In this document: in pieces, positions 14,368 to 24,750 of the stretch
How the letters are laid out: the number at the start of each line of letters is the position of its first letter
Position numbering within the stretch: the stretch's first letter is position 1
Assembly (NCBI GenBank): GCA_021014325.1
Contig: CM037463.1
Coordinates: 10,051,001 to 10,115,000, forward strand
Source: Plazaster borealis
Lineage: Eukaryota; Echinodermata; Asteroidea; Forcipulatida; Labidiasteridae
Length of the DNA: 64,000 nucleotides
Reading direction: 5' to 3'
Translations under genes and position numbers: made by a program
The notes under the pieces: generated by a model
What the model saw: the letters and a program-made list of their open reading frames with translations, nothing else
Told to the model about the DNA's origin: nothing
The model's database searches: none

Positions 14368-15914
14368 CTGGAAATCAATCAAAAACATAATTTGATTCTA
14401 CAGTTTACGTGGATCCCTACTATTTCAAGAATTTTGTAAAAAAACATAATGCTAAAAGTAATAACATTGGAGGAAAATAAATCAGTTTTGAGTTGGTTCT
14501 TGTTGGTGGCAGTGAAAGCGGCTTCCCTAATATAGCACCAGGCAACTTGTTTCACATTTTAGCTGGAAAAACCTATGTGGATTCTAAACAAAAACATCAT
14601 TTCACATAACAGCAAAACCAAAGTCATACAGGCTATCTAACATAAGGCCGATGTTGGTGTCTTCAAAGATATGATTAAGATTGGTTTGGGTGTGACAGTC
14701 CATGCACACAATTTCAACTCTAAAGAAGAAATATCACGTTCAAACTCCATAAGTGTACCTGGTGATATGAAGATGTAGATACATGCCATGCCATGATTTC
14801 ACTCCTCTTCATGGTCCCTGGATACAGTGACAGGTCATTCTGAGCAAGTCAGTTGGGTGGTTCAGTCGATGTCCCAGTCAGTCATCAAACAGCAAACCTG
14901 AATTAGATCAAATACAACTAAGAACAGAAAGATTTTGAATTAAATATGACTTTGTAAGACTGGAATTGTTAGTCTTCTTTATCTAAACTGCTTGTGATTT
15001 TTTCAACTGAATACAAGTATTCATCAAGACCTTGCCTACTACAAACAGATTCAAGAAAACAAAATTGGATACTCCTTTCCTTGATTCAGTGATGCATTCA
15101 TCTCCAAGGCGTCACTCTTCAACACCAGATCTCCCTCGATGTCTTCATGATCGTTAGCAGTACACTGTGTCAATTCCAGTCAGTGAGATACCCTAGAGAA
15201 ACAAAAAGCAAAGTTGTAAGAGTTGTAAACCTTCTCCTTGACATGCAAGAACATTGTTTTGGAAGAGATTCCATCCCAGGTTCTCACAAAAAGTCACAGC
15301 AACGTATGAAAAAAAGGTGAAATTTTCAGAGTTGTGAAACATATTTTACAAACAAACAAATTCGTTTGGAATGTTGAAAACAAATATCATATCAAAGGTC
15401 TTCACAGTTTCCAACTGATAGCAACAATCTGTATCCAAAATGCAGATCAGAATAGGGACTTATTTATAGTGACAGGGCAACTTATTTTAACAATTCAACA
15501 TTTGTTTTCTTTTTCAGTTTTTTGTTTTGTTTATTTCTTGGGGGGGAGACACGACACCTTAACTCACTTCCATTGATGTATTTATGGTCCAGGTTGACAA
15601 CAGAACACAGCATGAGAGTGAAACTTCACAGTTCCCATCAATTGCAACAGTCTGTACCAAACCATTCCTCATGATTTCACCTGGAAATCAATCAAAAACA
15701 TAATTTGATTCTACAGTTTACGTGGATCCCTACTATTTCAAGAATTTTGTAAAAAAACATAATGCTAAAAGTAATAACATTGGAGGAAAATAAATCAGTT
15801 TTGAGTTGGTTCTTGTTGGTGGCAGTGAAAGCGGCTTCCCTAATATAGCACCAGGCAACTTGTTTCACATTTTAGCTGGAAAAACCTATGTGGATTCTAA
15901 ACAAAAACATCATT

Positions 15915-16032
15915 TCACATAACAGCAAAACCAAAGTCATACAGGCTATCTAACATAAGGCCGATGTTGGTGTCTTCAAAGATATGATTAAGATTGGTTT
16001 GGGTGTGACAGTCCATGCACACAATTTCAACT
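15915..16032 (-). other. Splice-like open segment conserved in array units (example)
   Basis: Read on the minus strand, this segment begins after a good acceptor-like sequence (ATATTTCTTCTTTAG) and runs 38 codons to a TGA. It starts VEIVCMDCHTQ and ends YDFGFAVM. The equivalent is present in nearly every unit. Changes include a synonymous ATT/ATC but also replacements (H/R, D/N, Q/K, E/K), and the unit at 9782 has a frameshift. I recognise no family. It may be a relic terminal exon or chance; the frame does not join in phase to the other open segments of the unit. Confidence 0.25.
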
Positions 16033-18522
16033 CTAAAGAAGAAATATCACCTTCAAATTCCATAAGTGTACCTGGTGATATGAAGATGTAGATACATGCC
16101 ATGCCATGATTTCACTCCTCTTCATGGTCCCTGGATACAGTGACAGGTCATTCCGAGCAAGTCAGTTGGGTGGTTCAGTCGATGTCCCAGTCAGTCATCA
16201 AACAGCAAACCTGAATTAGATCAAATATAACTAAGAGCAGAAAGATTTTGAATTAAATAACACTTTGTAAGATTGGAATTGTTAGTCTTCTTTATCTAAA
16301 CTGCTTGTGATAATTTCAACTGAATACAAGTATTCATCAAGACCTTGCCTACTACAAACAGAATCAAGAAAACAAAATTGGATACTCCTTTCCTTGATTC
16401 AGTGATGCATTCATCTCCAAGGCGTCACTCTTCAACACCAGATCTCCCTCGATGTCTTCATGATCGTTAGCAGTACACTGTGTCAATTCCAGTCAGTGAG
16501 ATACCCTAGAGAAACAAAAAGCAAAGTTGTAAGAGTTGTACACCTTCTCCTTGACATGCAAGAACATTGTTTTGGAAGAGATTCCATCCCAGGTTCTCAC
16601 AAAAAGTCACAGCAACGTATGAAAAAAAGGTGAAATTTTCAGAGTTGTGAAACATATTTTACAAACAAATTCGTTTGGAATGTTGAAAACAAATATCATA
16701 TCAAAGGTCTTCACAGTTTCCAACTGATAGCAACAATCTGTATCCAAAATGCAGATCAGAATAGGGACTTATTTATAGTGACAGGGCAACTTATTTTAAA
16801 AATTCAACATTTGTTTTCTTTTTCAGTTTTTTGTTTTGTTTATTTCTTGGGGGGGAGACACGACACCTTAACTCACTTCCATTGATGTATTTATGGTCCA
16901 GGTTGACAACAGAACACAGCATGAGAGTGAAACTTCACAGTTCCCATCAATTGCAACAGTCTGTACCAAACCATTCCTCATGATGTCACCTGGAAATCAA
17001 TCAAAAACATAATTTGATTCTACAGTTTACGTGGATCCCTACTATTTCAAGAATTTTGTAAAAAAACATAATGCTAAAAGTAATAACATTGGAGGAAAAT
17101 AAATCAGTTTTGAGTTGGTTCTTGTTGGTGGCAGTGAAAGCGGATTCCCTAATATAGCACCAGGCAACTTGTTTCACATTTTAGCTGGAAAAACCTATGT
17201 GGATTCTAAACAAAAACATCATTTCACATAACAGCAAAACCAAAGTCATACAGGCTATCTAACATAAGGCCGATGTTGGTGTCTTCAAAGATATGATTAA
17301 GATTGGTTTGGGTGTGACAGTCCATGCACACAATTTCAACTCTAAAGAAGAAATATCACGTTCAAACTCCATAAGTGTACCTGGTGATATGAAGATGTAG
17401 ATACATGCCATGCCATGATTTCACTCCTCTTCATGGTCCCTGGATACAGTGACAGGTCATTCCGAGCAAGTCAGTTGGGTGGTTCAGTCGATGTCCCAGT
17501 CAGTCATCAAACAGCAAACCTGAATTAGATCAAATACAACTAAGAACAGAAAGATTTTGAATTAAATATGACTTTGTAAGACTGGAATTGTTAGTCTTCT
17601 TTATCTAAACTGCTTGTGATTTTTTCAACTGAATACAAGTATTCATCAAGACCTTGCCTACTACAAACAGATTCAAGAAAACAAAATTGGATACTCCTTT
17701 CCTTGATTCAGTGATGCATTCATCTCCAAGGCTTCACTCTTCAACACCAGATCTCCCTCGATGTCTTCATGATCGTTAGCAGTACACTGTGTCAATTCCA
17801 GTCAGTTAGATACCCTAGAGAAACAAAAAGCAAAGTTGTAAGAGTTGTAAACCTTCTCCTTGACATGCAAGAACATTGTTTTGGAAGAGATTCCATCCCA
17901 GGTTCTCACAAAAAGTCACAGCAACGTATGACAAAAAGGTGAAATTTTCAGAGTTGTGAAACATTCTTTACAAACAAACATATTCGTTTGGAATGTTGAA
18001 AACAAATATCATATCAAAGGTCTTCACAGTGTCCAACTGATAGCAACAATCTGTATCCAAAATGCAGATCAGAATAGGGACTTATTTATAGTGACAGGGC
18101 AACTTATTTTAACAATTCAACATTTGTTTTCTTTTTAAGTTTTTTGTTTTGTTTATTTCTTGGGGGGGGGAGACACGACAATTTAACTCACTTCCATTGA
18201 TGTATTTATGGTCCAGGTTGACAACAGAACACAGCATGAGAGTGAATCTTCACAGTTCCCATCAATTGCAACAGTCTGTACCAAACCATTCCTCATGATG
18301 TCACCTAGAAACCAATAAAAAACATAATTTGATTCTACAGTTTACGTGGATCCCTACTATTTCAAGAATTAAAAAAAAAATCATAATGCTAAAATTAATA
18401 ACATGGGAGGAAAATAAATCAGTATTGAGTGGGTTCTTATTGGTGGCAGTGATGAAAGCGGCTTCCCTTATATAGCACCAAGCAACATGTTCCACATTTT
18501 AGGGGGAAAAATCTATGTGGAT

Positions 18523-20591
18523 TCTAAACAAAAACATCATTTCACATAACAGCAAAACCAAAGTCATACAGGCTATCTAACATAAGGCCAATGTTGGTGT
18601 CTTCAAAGATATGATTAAGATTGGTTTTGGTGTGACAGTTCATGCACACAATTTCAATTCTAAAGAAGAAATATCACGTTTAAACTCCATAAGTGTACCT
18701 GGTGATATGAAGATGTAGATACATGCCATGCCATGATTTCACTCCTCTTCATGGTCCCTCGATACAGTGACAGGTCATTCCGAGCAAGTCAGTTGGGTGG
18801 TTCAGTCGATGTCCCAGTCAGTCATCAAACAGCCAACCTAAAAAACATCAAATTCAACTGAGAACAGAAAGATTTTGAATTAAATATGGCTATATAAGAT
18901 TGGAATTGTTCAACTGAATACTAGTATTCATCAAGACCTTGCCTATTACAAACAGAATTAAGAAAACAAAATTGGATACTCCTTTCCTTGATTCAGTGAT
19001 GCATTCATCTCCAAGGCGTCACTCTTCAACACCAGATCTCTCTGGATATCTTCATGATCGTTAGCAGTACACTGTGTCAATTCCAGTCATCGAGATACCC
19101 TGGAGGAACAAAAATCAAAGTTGTAAGCATGCAAGAACATTGTTTTGGAAGAGACTCCATCCCAGGTTCTCACAAAAAGTCAGAGCAACGTATGAAAAAA
19201 AGGTGAAACTTTCAGAGTTGTGAAACATGTTATTGGCTAAGCCATTTCATTTGATTGTCGTCTGAGTATAATCAATAACAAACAAGCTGCTCAAGCAAAA
19301 TCCCAACATTAACTCCAAAGGTGATTTCAATCCTCTTCCAAAATATTTTATCAATGTGTAGATGTCGTTCTCCTCATAGCATACACACCTCCATTGATGT
19401 CTTCATGGTCCTGGGATGGCATTTGTAATTTGCATTGGACTTCGTATTTCCAAGGAATACTTGTACTTGCTCATAGGCAGATGGTTCGGCATTTCACCAT
19501 TGCAGTAAAAAAAAAGACAAATAAATACAATCAGAAATCACAATCGAAAGAGAATTCCATTTAGTTTTGGATAATTTTAGGTGCATGAAAATGGTGTGAA
19601 GTGCTTGTTACATGACCCAGTGACTGATGAACGATGATGATGCGAAGTTATTGGTGATGGATTAAAATGTGACATGAAAATGAAAAATACAAGCATTATG
19701 AATCAATGGTGACTAATAACAATTTAAAGGTGTGTCCAAATAGATCAGTACTTCAGAAAATATTGTTGAAGTTCAGAAATAACCTTACCTTGGTTACATT
19801 GATGCTCCACAAGCTGACCAGTCAGAGGCTATTCAACACAAGAGTCCAGTGGTTGCAAGGTCTGTCCTGAGAGAGCTTGTGTAGATGAGAAGGACTCAAT
19901 CCCAGGTTCCCACACTCAGTTACTGCCAAGTATGAAAAAAAGGTGAAATTTTCAGAGTTGTGAAACATGTTTTAGAAACAGACAAAATCACTCCATCAAG
20001 GTGGTTTAGTATTAGGTAGTCACAGTCATCTAACAGCCAAACTTAATAACATAAAACACAATGACAAACATGAAGATTCTAAATTAAACATGGCATTTGG
20101 AATGTTGAAAACAAATATCATATCAAAGGTCTTCACAGTTTCCAACTGATAGCAACAATCTAGAATGCAGATCAGAATAGGGACTTATTTACAGTGACAG
20201 GACAACTTATTTTTTTAACAGTTCAACATTTGCTGTTTTTGAAGTTGTTTCTTTTCGGGGGGGGGCGGATACGACACTTTTCTCACCTCCATTGATGTAT
20301 TTATGGTCCAAGTTGACAACAGATCACAGAATCAGAGTGAACCTTCACAGTACCAAATCATTCCACATGATGTCACCTGGAAATCAATCAAAAACATAAT
20401 TTGATTCCACTGTTTACGTGGATCCCTACTATTTCAAGATTTCTGTAAAAAAACATGATGCTAAAATTAATAACATCGCAGGAAAATAAATCAGTTTTGA
20501 GTTGGTTCTTGTTGGTGGCAGTGAAAGCGGCTTCCCTAATATAGCACCAGGCAACTTGTTCCACATTTTAGCTGGGAAAATCTATGTGGAT
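18523..20591. repeat. Long array unit L3 (2069 bp)
   Basis: Third long unit, carrying the same extra ~740-bp block and following ~120-bp stretch as L1, in the same order. The block begins after GTTATTGGCTAAGCCATTTC at ~19230. It is close to L1 along its whole length, so L1 and L3 represent one long type rather than two independent insertions. Confidence 0.85.
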
Positions 20592-21909
20592 TCTCAACAA
20601 AAACATCATTTCACATAACAGCAAAACCAAAGTCATACAGGCTATCTAACATAAGGCCAATGTTGGTGTCTTCAAAGATATGATTAAGATTGGTTTGGGT
20701 GTGACAGTCCATGCACACAATTTCAACTCTAAAGAAGAAATATCATGTTCAAATTCCATAAGTGTACCTGGTGATATGAAGATGTAGATACATGCCATGC
20801 CATGATTTCACTCCTCTTCATGGTCCCTGGATACAGTGACAGGTCATTCCGAGCAAGTCAGTTGGGTGGTTCAGTCGATGTCCCAGTCAGTCATCAAACA
20901 GCAAACCTGAATTAGATCAAATACAACTAAGAACAGAAAGATTTTGAATTAAATATGACTTTGTAAGATTGGAATTGTTAGTCTTCTTTATCTAAACTGC
21001 TTGTGATATTTTCAACTGAATACAAGTATTCATCAAGACCTTGCCTAGTACAAACAGAATTAAGAAAACAAAATCGGATACTCCTTTCCTTGATTCAGTG
21101 ATGCATTTATCTCCAAGGCGTCACTCTTCAACACCAGATCTCCCTCGATGTCTTCATGATCGTTAGCAGTACACTGTGTCAATTCCAGTCAGTGAGATAC
21201 CCTAGAGAAACAGAAATCAAAGTTGTAAGAGTTGTAAACCTTCTCCTTGACATGCAAGAACATTGTTGTGGAAGAGATTCCATCCCAGGTTCTCACAAAA
21301 AGTCACAGCAACGTATGAAAAAAAGGTGAAATTTTCAGAGTTGTGAAACATATTTTACAAACAAACATATTCGTTTGGAATGTTGAAAACAAATATCATA
21401 TCAAAGGTCTTCACAGTGTCCAACTGATAGCCACAATCTGTATCCAAAATGCAGATCAGAATAGGGACTTATTTATAGTGACAGGGCAACTTATTTTAAC
21501 AATTCAATATTTGTTTTCTCTTAAGTTTTTTTGCTTTGTTTCTATCTTGGGGGGGAGAAACACGACACCTTGACTCACTTCCATTGATGTAATTATGGAC
21601 CAGGTTGACAACAGAACACAGCATGAGAGTGAATCTTCACAGTTCCCATCAATTGCAACAGTCTGTACCAAACCATTCCTCATGATATCACCTAGAAACC
21701 AATAAAAAACATAATTTGATTCTACAGTTAACGTGGATCCCTACTCTTTCAAGAATTAAAAAAAAAATCATAATGCTAAAATTAATAACATGGGAGGAAA
21801 ATAAATCAGTATTGAGTGGGTTCTTATTGGTGGCAGTGATAAAAGCGGCTTCCTTTATATAGCACCAAGCAACATGTTCCACATTTTAGGGGGAAAAATC
21901 TATGTGGAT
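20592..21909. repeat. Ordinary array unit with divergent 3' end
   Basis: A 1318-bp unit. Its final part (21688-21909) has a private block of changes (CACCTAGAAACC, an A-rich tract in place of TTTTGTAAAAAAAC, GTATTGAGTGGGTTC). The end of the unit at 17205 (18301-18522) has the same block, placing the two in one duplication lineage. Confidence 0.85.
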
Positions 21910-23000
21910 TCTAAACAAAAACATCATTTCACATAACAGCAAAACCAAAGTCATACAGGCTATCTAACATAAGGCCAATGTTGGTGTCTTCAAAGATATG
22001 ATTAAGATTGGTTTTGGTGTGACAGTTCATGCACACAATTTCAACTCTAAAGAAGAAATATCACGTTTAAACTCCAAAAGTGTACCTGGTGATATGAAGA
22101 TGTAGATACATGCCATGCCATGATTTCACTCCTCTTCATGGTCCCTGGATACAGTGACAGGTCATTCCGAGCAAGTCAGTTGGGTGGTTCAGTCGATGTC
22201 CCAGTCAGTCATCAAACAGCAAACCTGAATTAGATCAAATACAACTAAGAACAGAAAGATTTTGAATTAAATATGACTTTGTAAGATTGGAATTGTTAGT
22301 CTTCTTTATCTAAACTGCTTGTGATATTTTCAACTGACCAAGAGTATTCAACAAGACCTTGCCTAGTACAAACAGAATTAAGAAAACAAAATCGGATACT
22401 CCTTTCGTTGATTCAGTGATGCATTTATCTCCAAGGCATCACTCTTCAACACCAGATCTCCCTCGATGTCTTCATGACCATTAGCAGTATACTGTGTCAA
22501 TTCCAGTCAGTGAGATACCCTGGAGAAACAAAAATTAAAGTTGTAAGAGTTGTAAACCTACTCTTTTACATGCAAGAACATTGTTTCCAACTGATAGCAA
22601 CAATCTGTATCCAAAATGCAGATCAGAATAGGGACTTATTTATAGTGACAGGGCAACTTATTTTAACAATTCAACATTTGTTTTCTTTTTCAATTTTTTG
22701 CTTTGTTTATATTTGGGGGGGGGAGAAACACGACACCTTGACTCACTTCCATTGATGTAGTTATGGTCCAGGTTGACAACAGAACACAGCATGAGATTGA
22801 ATCTTCACAGTTCCCATCAATTGCAACAGTCTGTACCAAATCATTCCTCATGATGTCACCTGGAAATCAATCAAAAACATAATTTGATTCTACAGTTTAC
22901 GTGGATCCCTACTATTTCAAGAATTTTGTAAAAAAACGTAATGCTAAAAGTAATAACATGGGAGGAAAATAAATCAGTTTTGAGTTGGTTCTTGATGGTG
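21910..23000. repeat. Last visible array unit, deletion type, cut by gap
   Basis: Array unit that is unfinished at the gap. It carries the same internal deletion as the unit at 8617 (join at ~22585, ACATTGTTTCCAACTG). Confidence 0.85.
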
Positions 23001-23500
23001 NNNNNNNNNNNNNNNNNNNNNNNNNNNNNNNNNNNNNNNNNNNNNNNNNNNNNNNNNNNNNNNNNNNNNNNNNNNNNNNNNNNNNNNNNNNNNNNNNNNN
23101 NNNNNNNNNNNNNNNNNNNNNNNNNNNNNNNNNNNNNNNNNNNNNNNNNNNNNNNNNNNNNNNNNNNNNNNNNNNNNNNNNNNNNNNNNNNNNNNNNNNN
23201 NNNNNNNNNNNNNNNNNNNNNNNNNNNNNNNNNNNNNNNNNNNNNNNNNNNNNNNNNNNNNNNNNNNNNNNNNNNNNNNNNNNNNNNNNNNNNNNNNNNN
23301 NNNNNNNNNNNNNNNNNNNNNNNNNNNNNNNNNNNNNNNNNNNNNNNNNNNNNNNNNNNNNNNNNNNNNNNNNNNNNNNNNNNNNNNNNNNNNNNNNNNN
23401 NNNNNNNNNNNNNNNNNNNNNNNNNNNNNNNNNNNNNNNNNNNNNNNNNNNNNNNNNNNNNNNNNNNNNNNNNNNNNNNNNNNNNNNNNNNNNNNNNNNN
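23001..23500. other. Assembly gap (500 N)
   Basis: Exactly 500 unknown bases. The sequence to the left is array DNA and the sequence to the right is not, so the array boundary and an unknown number of further units may be hidden here. The round length suggests a nominal gap size. Any reading frame drawn through it is meaningless. Confidence 0.98.
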
Positions 23501-24306
23501 AAACTTGTTTTTGCTGTTTTTCCTGGAAAATAAATGGTCCCTTCTCAGGACGAAGAAGAAGGTCCCAATTTCACCAAGCTGCCTTTTAAAGTAGAAAACA
23601 GTGCTCAACAAATTTCTGCGAGCAAAAATTAGCAGGAAACCATTTGATACACATGACATGTAGAATTTTGGCTGGTAACCTACATGTATTACCAACTGTG
23701 CAGATTGTGCTATGAAATTGGAACCAGATATTTGATACCAATGTTAATTACAAGAACAAGTGCACACCTGAAACAACAACAAATTTTAAGAAATAATTCA
23801 TTGATAATAATTCTATTTTTTTATTTATTTAACATCACAACTGAAATGTTCGTAGGAACCACAGACAACCCACAAAACACTGTCCTTTTATGTGGTTCAC
23901 TGTACCATGGTACTTTTGTCAAATTCTGGTCGCAAATCTACTCTTTTCTCAGTGGTAAACTGTCATGCCCCCTTCAAAAAACAAAGTTCAAGGCCTACAA
24001 TTTGGGATTTTTGTTTGCTCAACTGATTCTATCACTTGGTTTAAAGCAGACTATTTATAGTAAAACATTTTTATTGTAATGTCTGTGTGTGTGCATAACC
24101 ATGGTAGATTCAAAGTTTGAAAACTGTACGTTTAAAGTCCAACACCCAAATTAACATCACAAGTTGTGTATGTGTGCTTTAGTTTTCTAATACAAACCCA
24201 GCATTTAAAAGGTTACTCTTACAGGAAAGGGCAAACTTGAAGGGCATGAACCTTGAGGGTGTCTGTACAATGTGTCTGTATCAGATAAGCAAGGAAACAA
24301 ATCACA

Positions 24307-24470
24307 GCCTGGAATTTCATCTTCGAGAGGGCAAGGCCATTTTCATTTTGCAAAGGGCCCTTCCATTGCAAAATTTTAAAGTCTATGGGAAACTTCGAGG
24401 GTGGGGAGGCACCAAGGCTAAGACCAGGGGCAACAGAGGCCATGGCCTCCGTGTAAATCCTGGCCAGAAA
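24307..24470 (+). repeat. Dispersed repeat family E, copy 1
   Basis: Begins CCTGGAATTTCATCTTCGAG, contains GAGGGCAAGGCCATTTTCAT, and ends near GGCCATGGCCTCC. It matches copies at 41198-41350 and 47981-48260 in the same order. Type unknown; it is non-coding. Confidence 0.7.
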
Positions 24471-24594
24471 TCCTGTTAAAATTTCAACTCATTTTATTGT
24501 GCATTCTGTGTGAACGAGCAAAACCAAAAACCACACTTTCTAACACTGACAAAACAACGGGGGGTGGGGTGGATGCAAGGGACCAATTTTATAG

Positions 24595-24750
24595 GTGATT
24601 AAGCAACAAATTATGCTTAGCACCTTTCTGCTAAGCAAATAAGCAGGATACCGGTCACAGATTGTACATGTGACATGGTACTTTGGCTGGTAACCTTATT
24701 CTGGTAAGCATAATTTTATTGTGCTTAGCTCCTTTTTGTGCTTTAAAAAA
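24595..24750 (+). mobile_element. MITE-A family, partial copy
   Basis: Shares the family core GGATACCGGTCACAG ... GGCTGGTAACCTTATTCTGG ... AAGCATAATTTTATTGTGCT. The terminal GGGCCCAATTTCATAGAGC is missing at both ends, so this is a truncated copy. Confidence 0.65.

Larger units (their letters stand above)
13271..18522. repeat. Four units in a two-unit (dimeric) higher-order repeat
   Basis: Units at 13271 and 15896 share private variants (ATCACCTTCAAATTCC, AAATATAACTAAGAGCAG, GTGATAATTTCAACTG). Units at 14583 and 17205 share a different set (GACTTTGTAAGACTGG, GTGATTTTTTCAACTG). The types alternate A-B-A-B with a period of 2622-2625 bp. The B unit at 17205 ends with a divergent 3' part (18301-18522) that is shared with the end of the unit at 20592. 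Confidence 0.9.
1..23000. repeat. Tandem array of ~1.31-kb units with 2.05-2.18-kb long variants
   Basis: Sixteen head-to-tail units, taking the start of the string TCTAAACAAAAACATCATTT as phase. Units start at 1, 2051, 3368, 4679, 5991, 7305, 8617, 9782, 11095, 13271, 14583, 15896, 17205, 18523, 20592 and 21910. Spacings are 1309-1318 bp except for three long units (2050, 2176, 2069 bp) and one short unit (1165 bp); the last unit is cut by the gap at 23001. Units are very similar, with scattered substitutions and few indels. Open frames of 60-142 codons recur on the plus strand because the sequence recurs, but they start and stop differently from unit to unit and resemble no family I know. 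I call this satellite-like or amplified DNA; a tandem gene family is a weaker alternative. The left edge lies outside the window and the right edge lies in the gap. Confidence 0.95.

Noticed and set aside
1..23000. rDNA, histone or snRNA tandem cluster
   Set aside because: Unit length and sequence show no rRNA, histone or snRNA signatures on either strand.
22871..23695. Long open frames of 182-274 codons on both strands
   Set aside because: They run through the 500-N gap and are artefacts of untranslatable bases.
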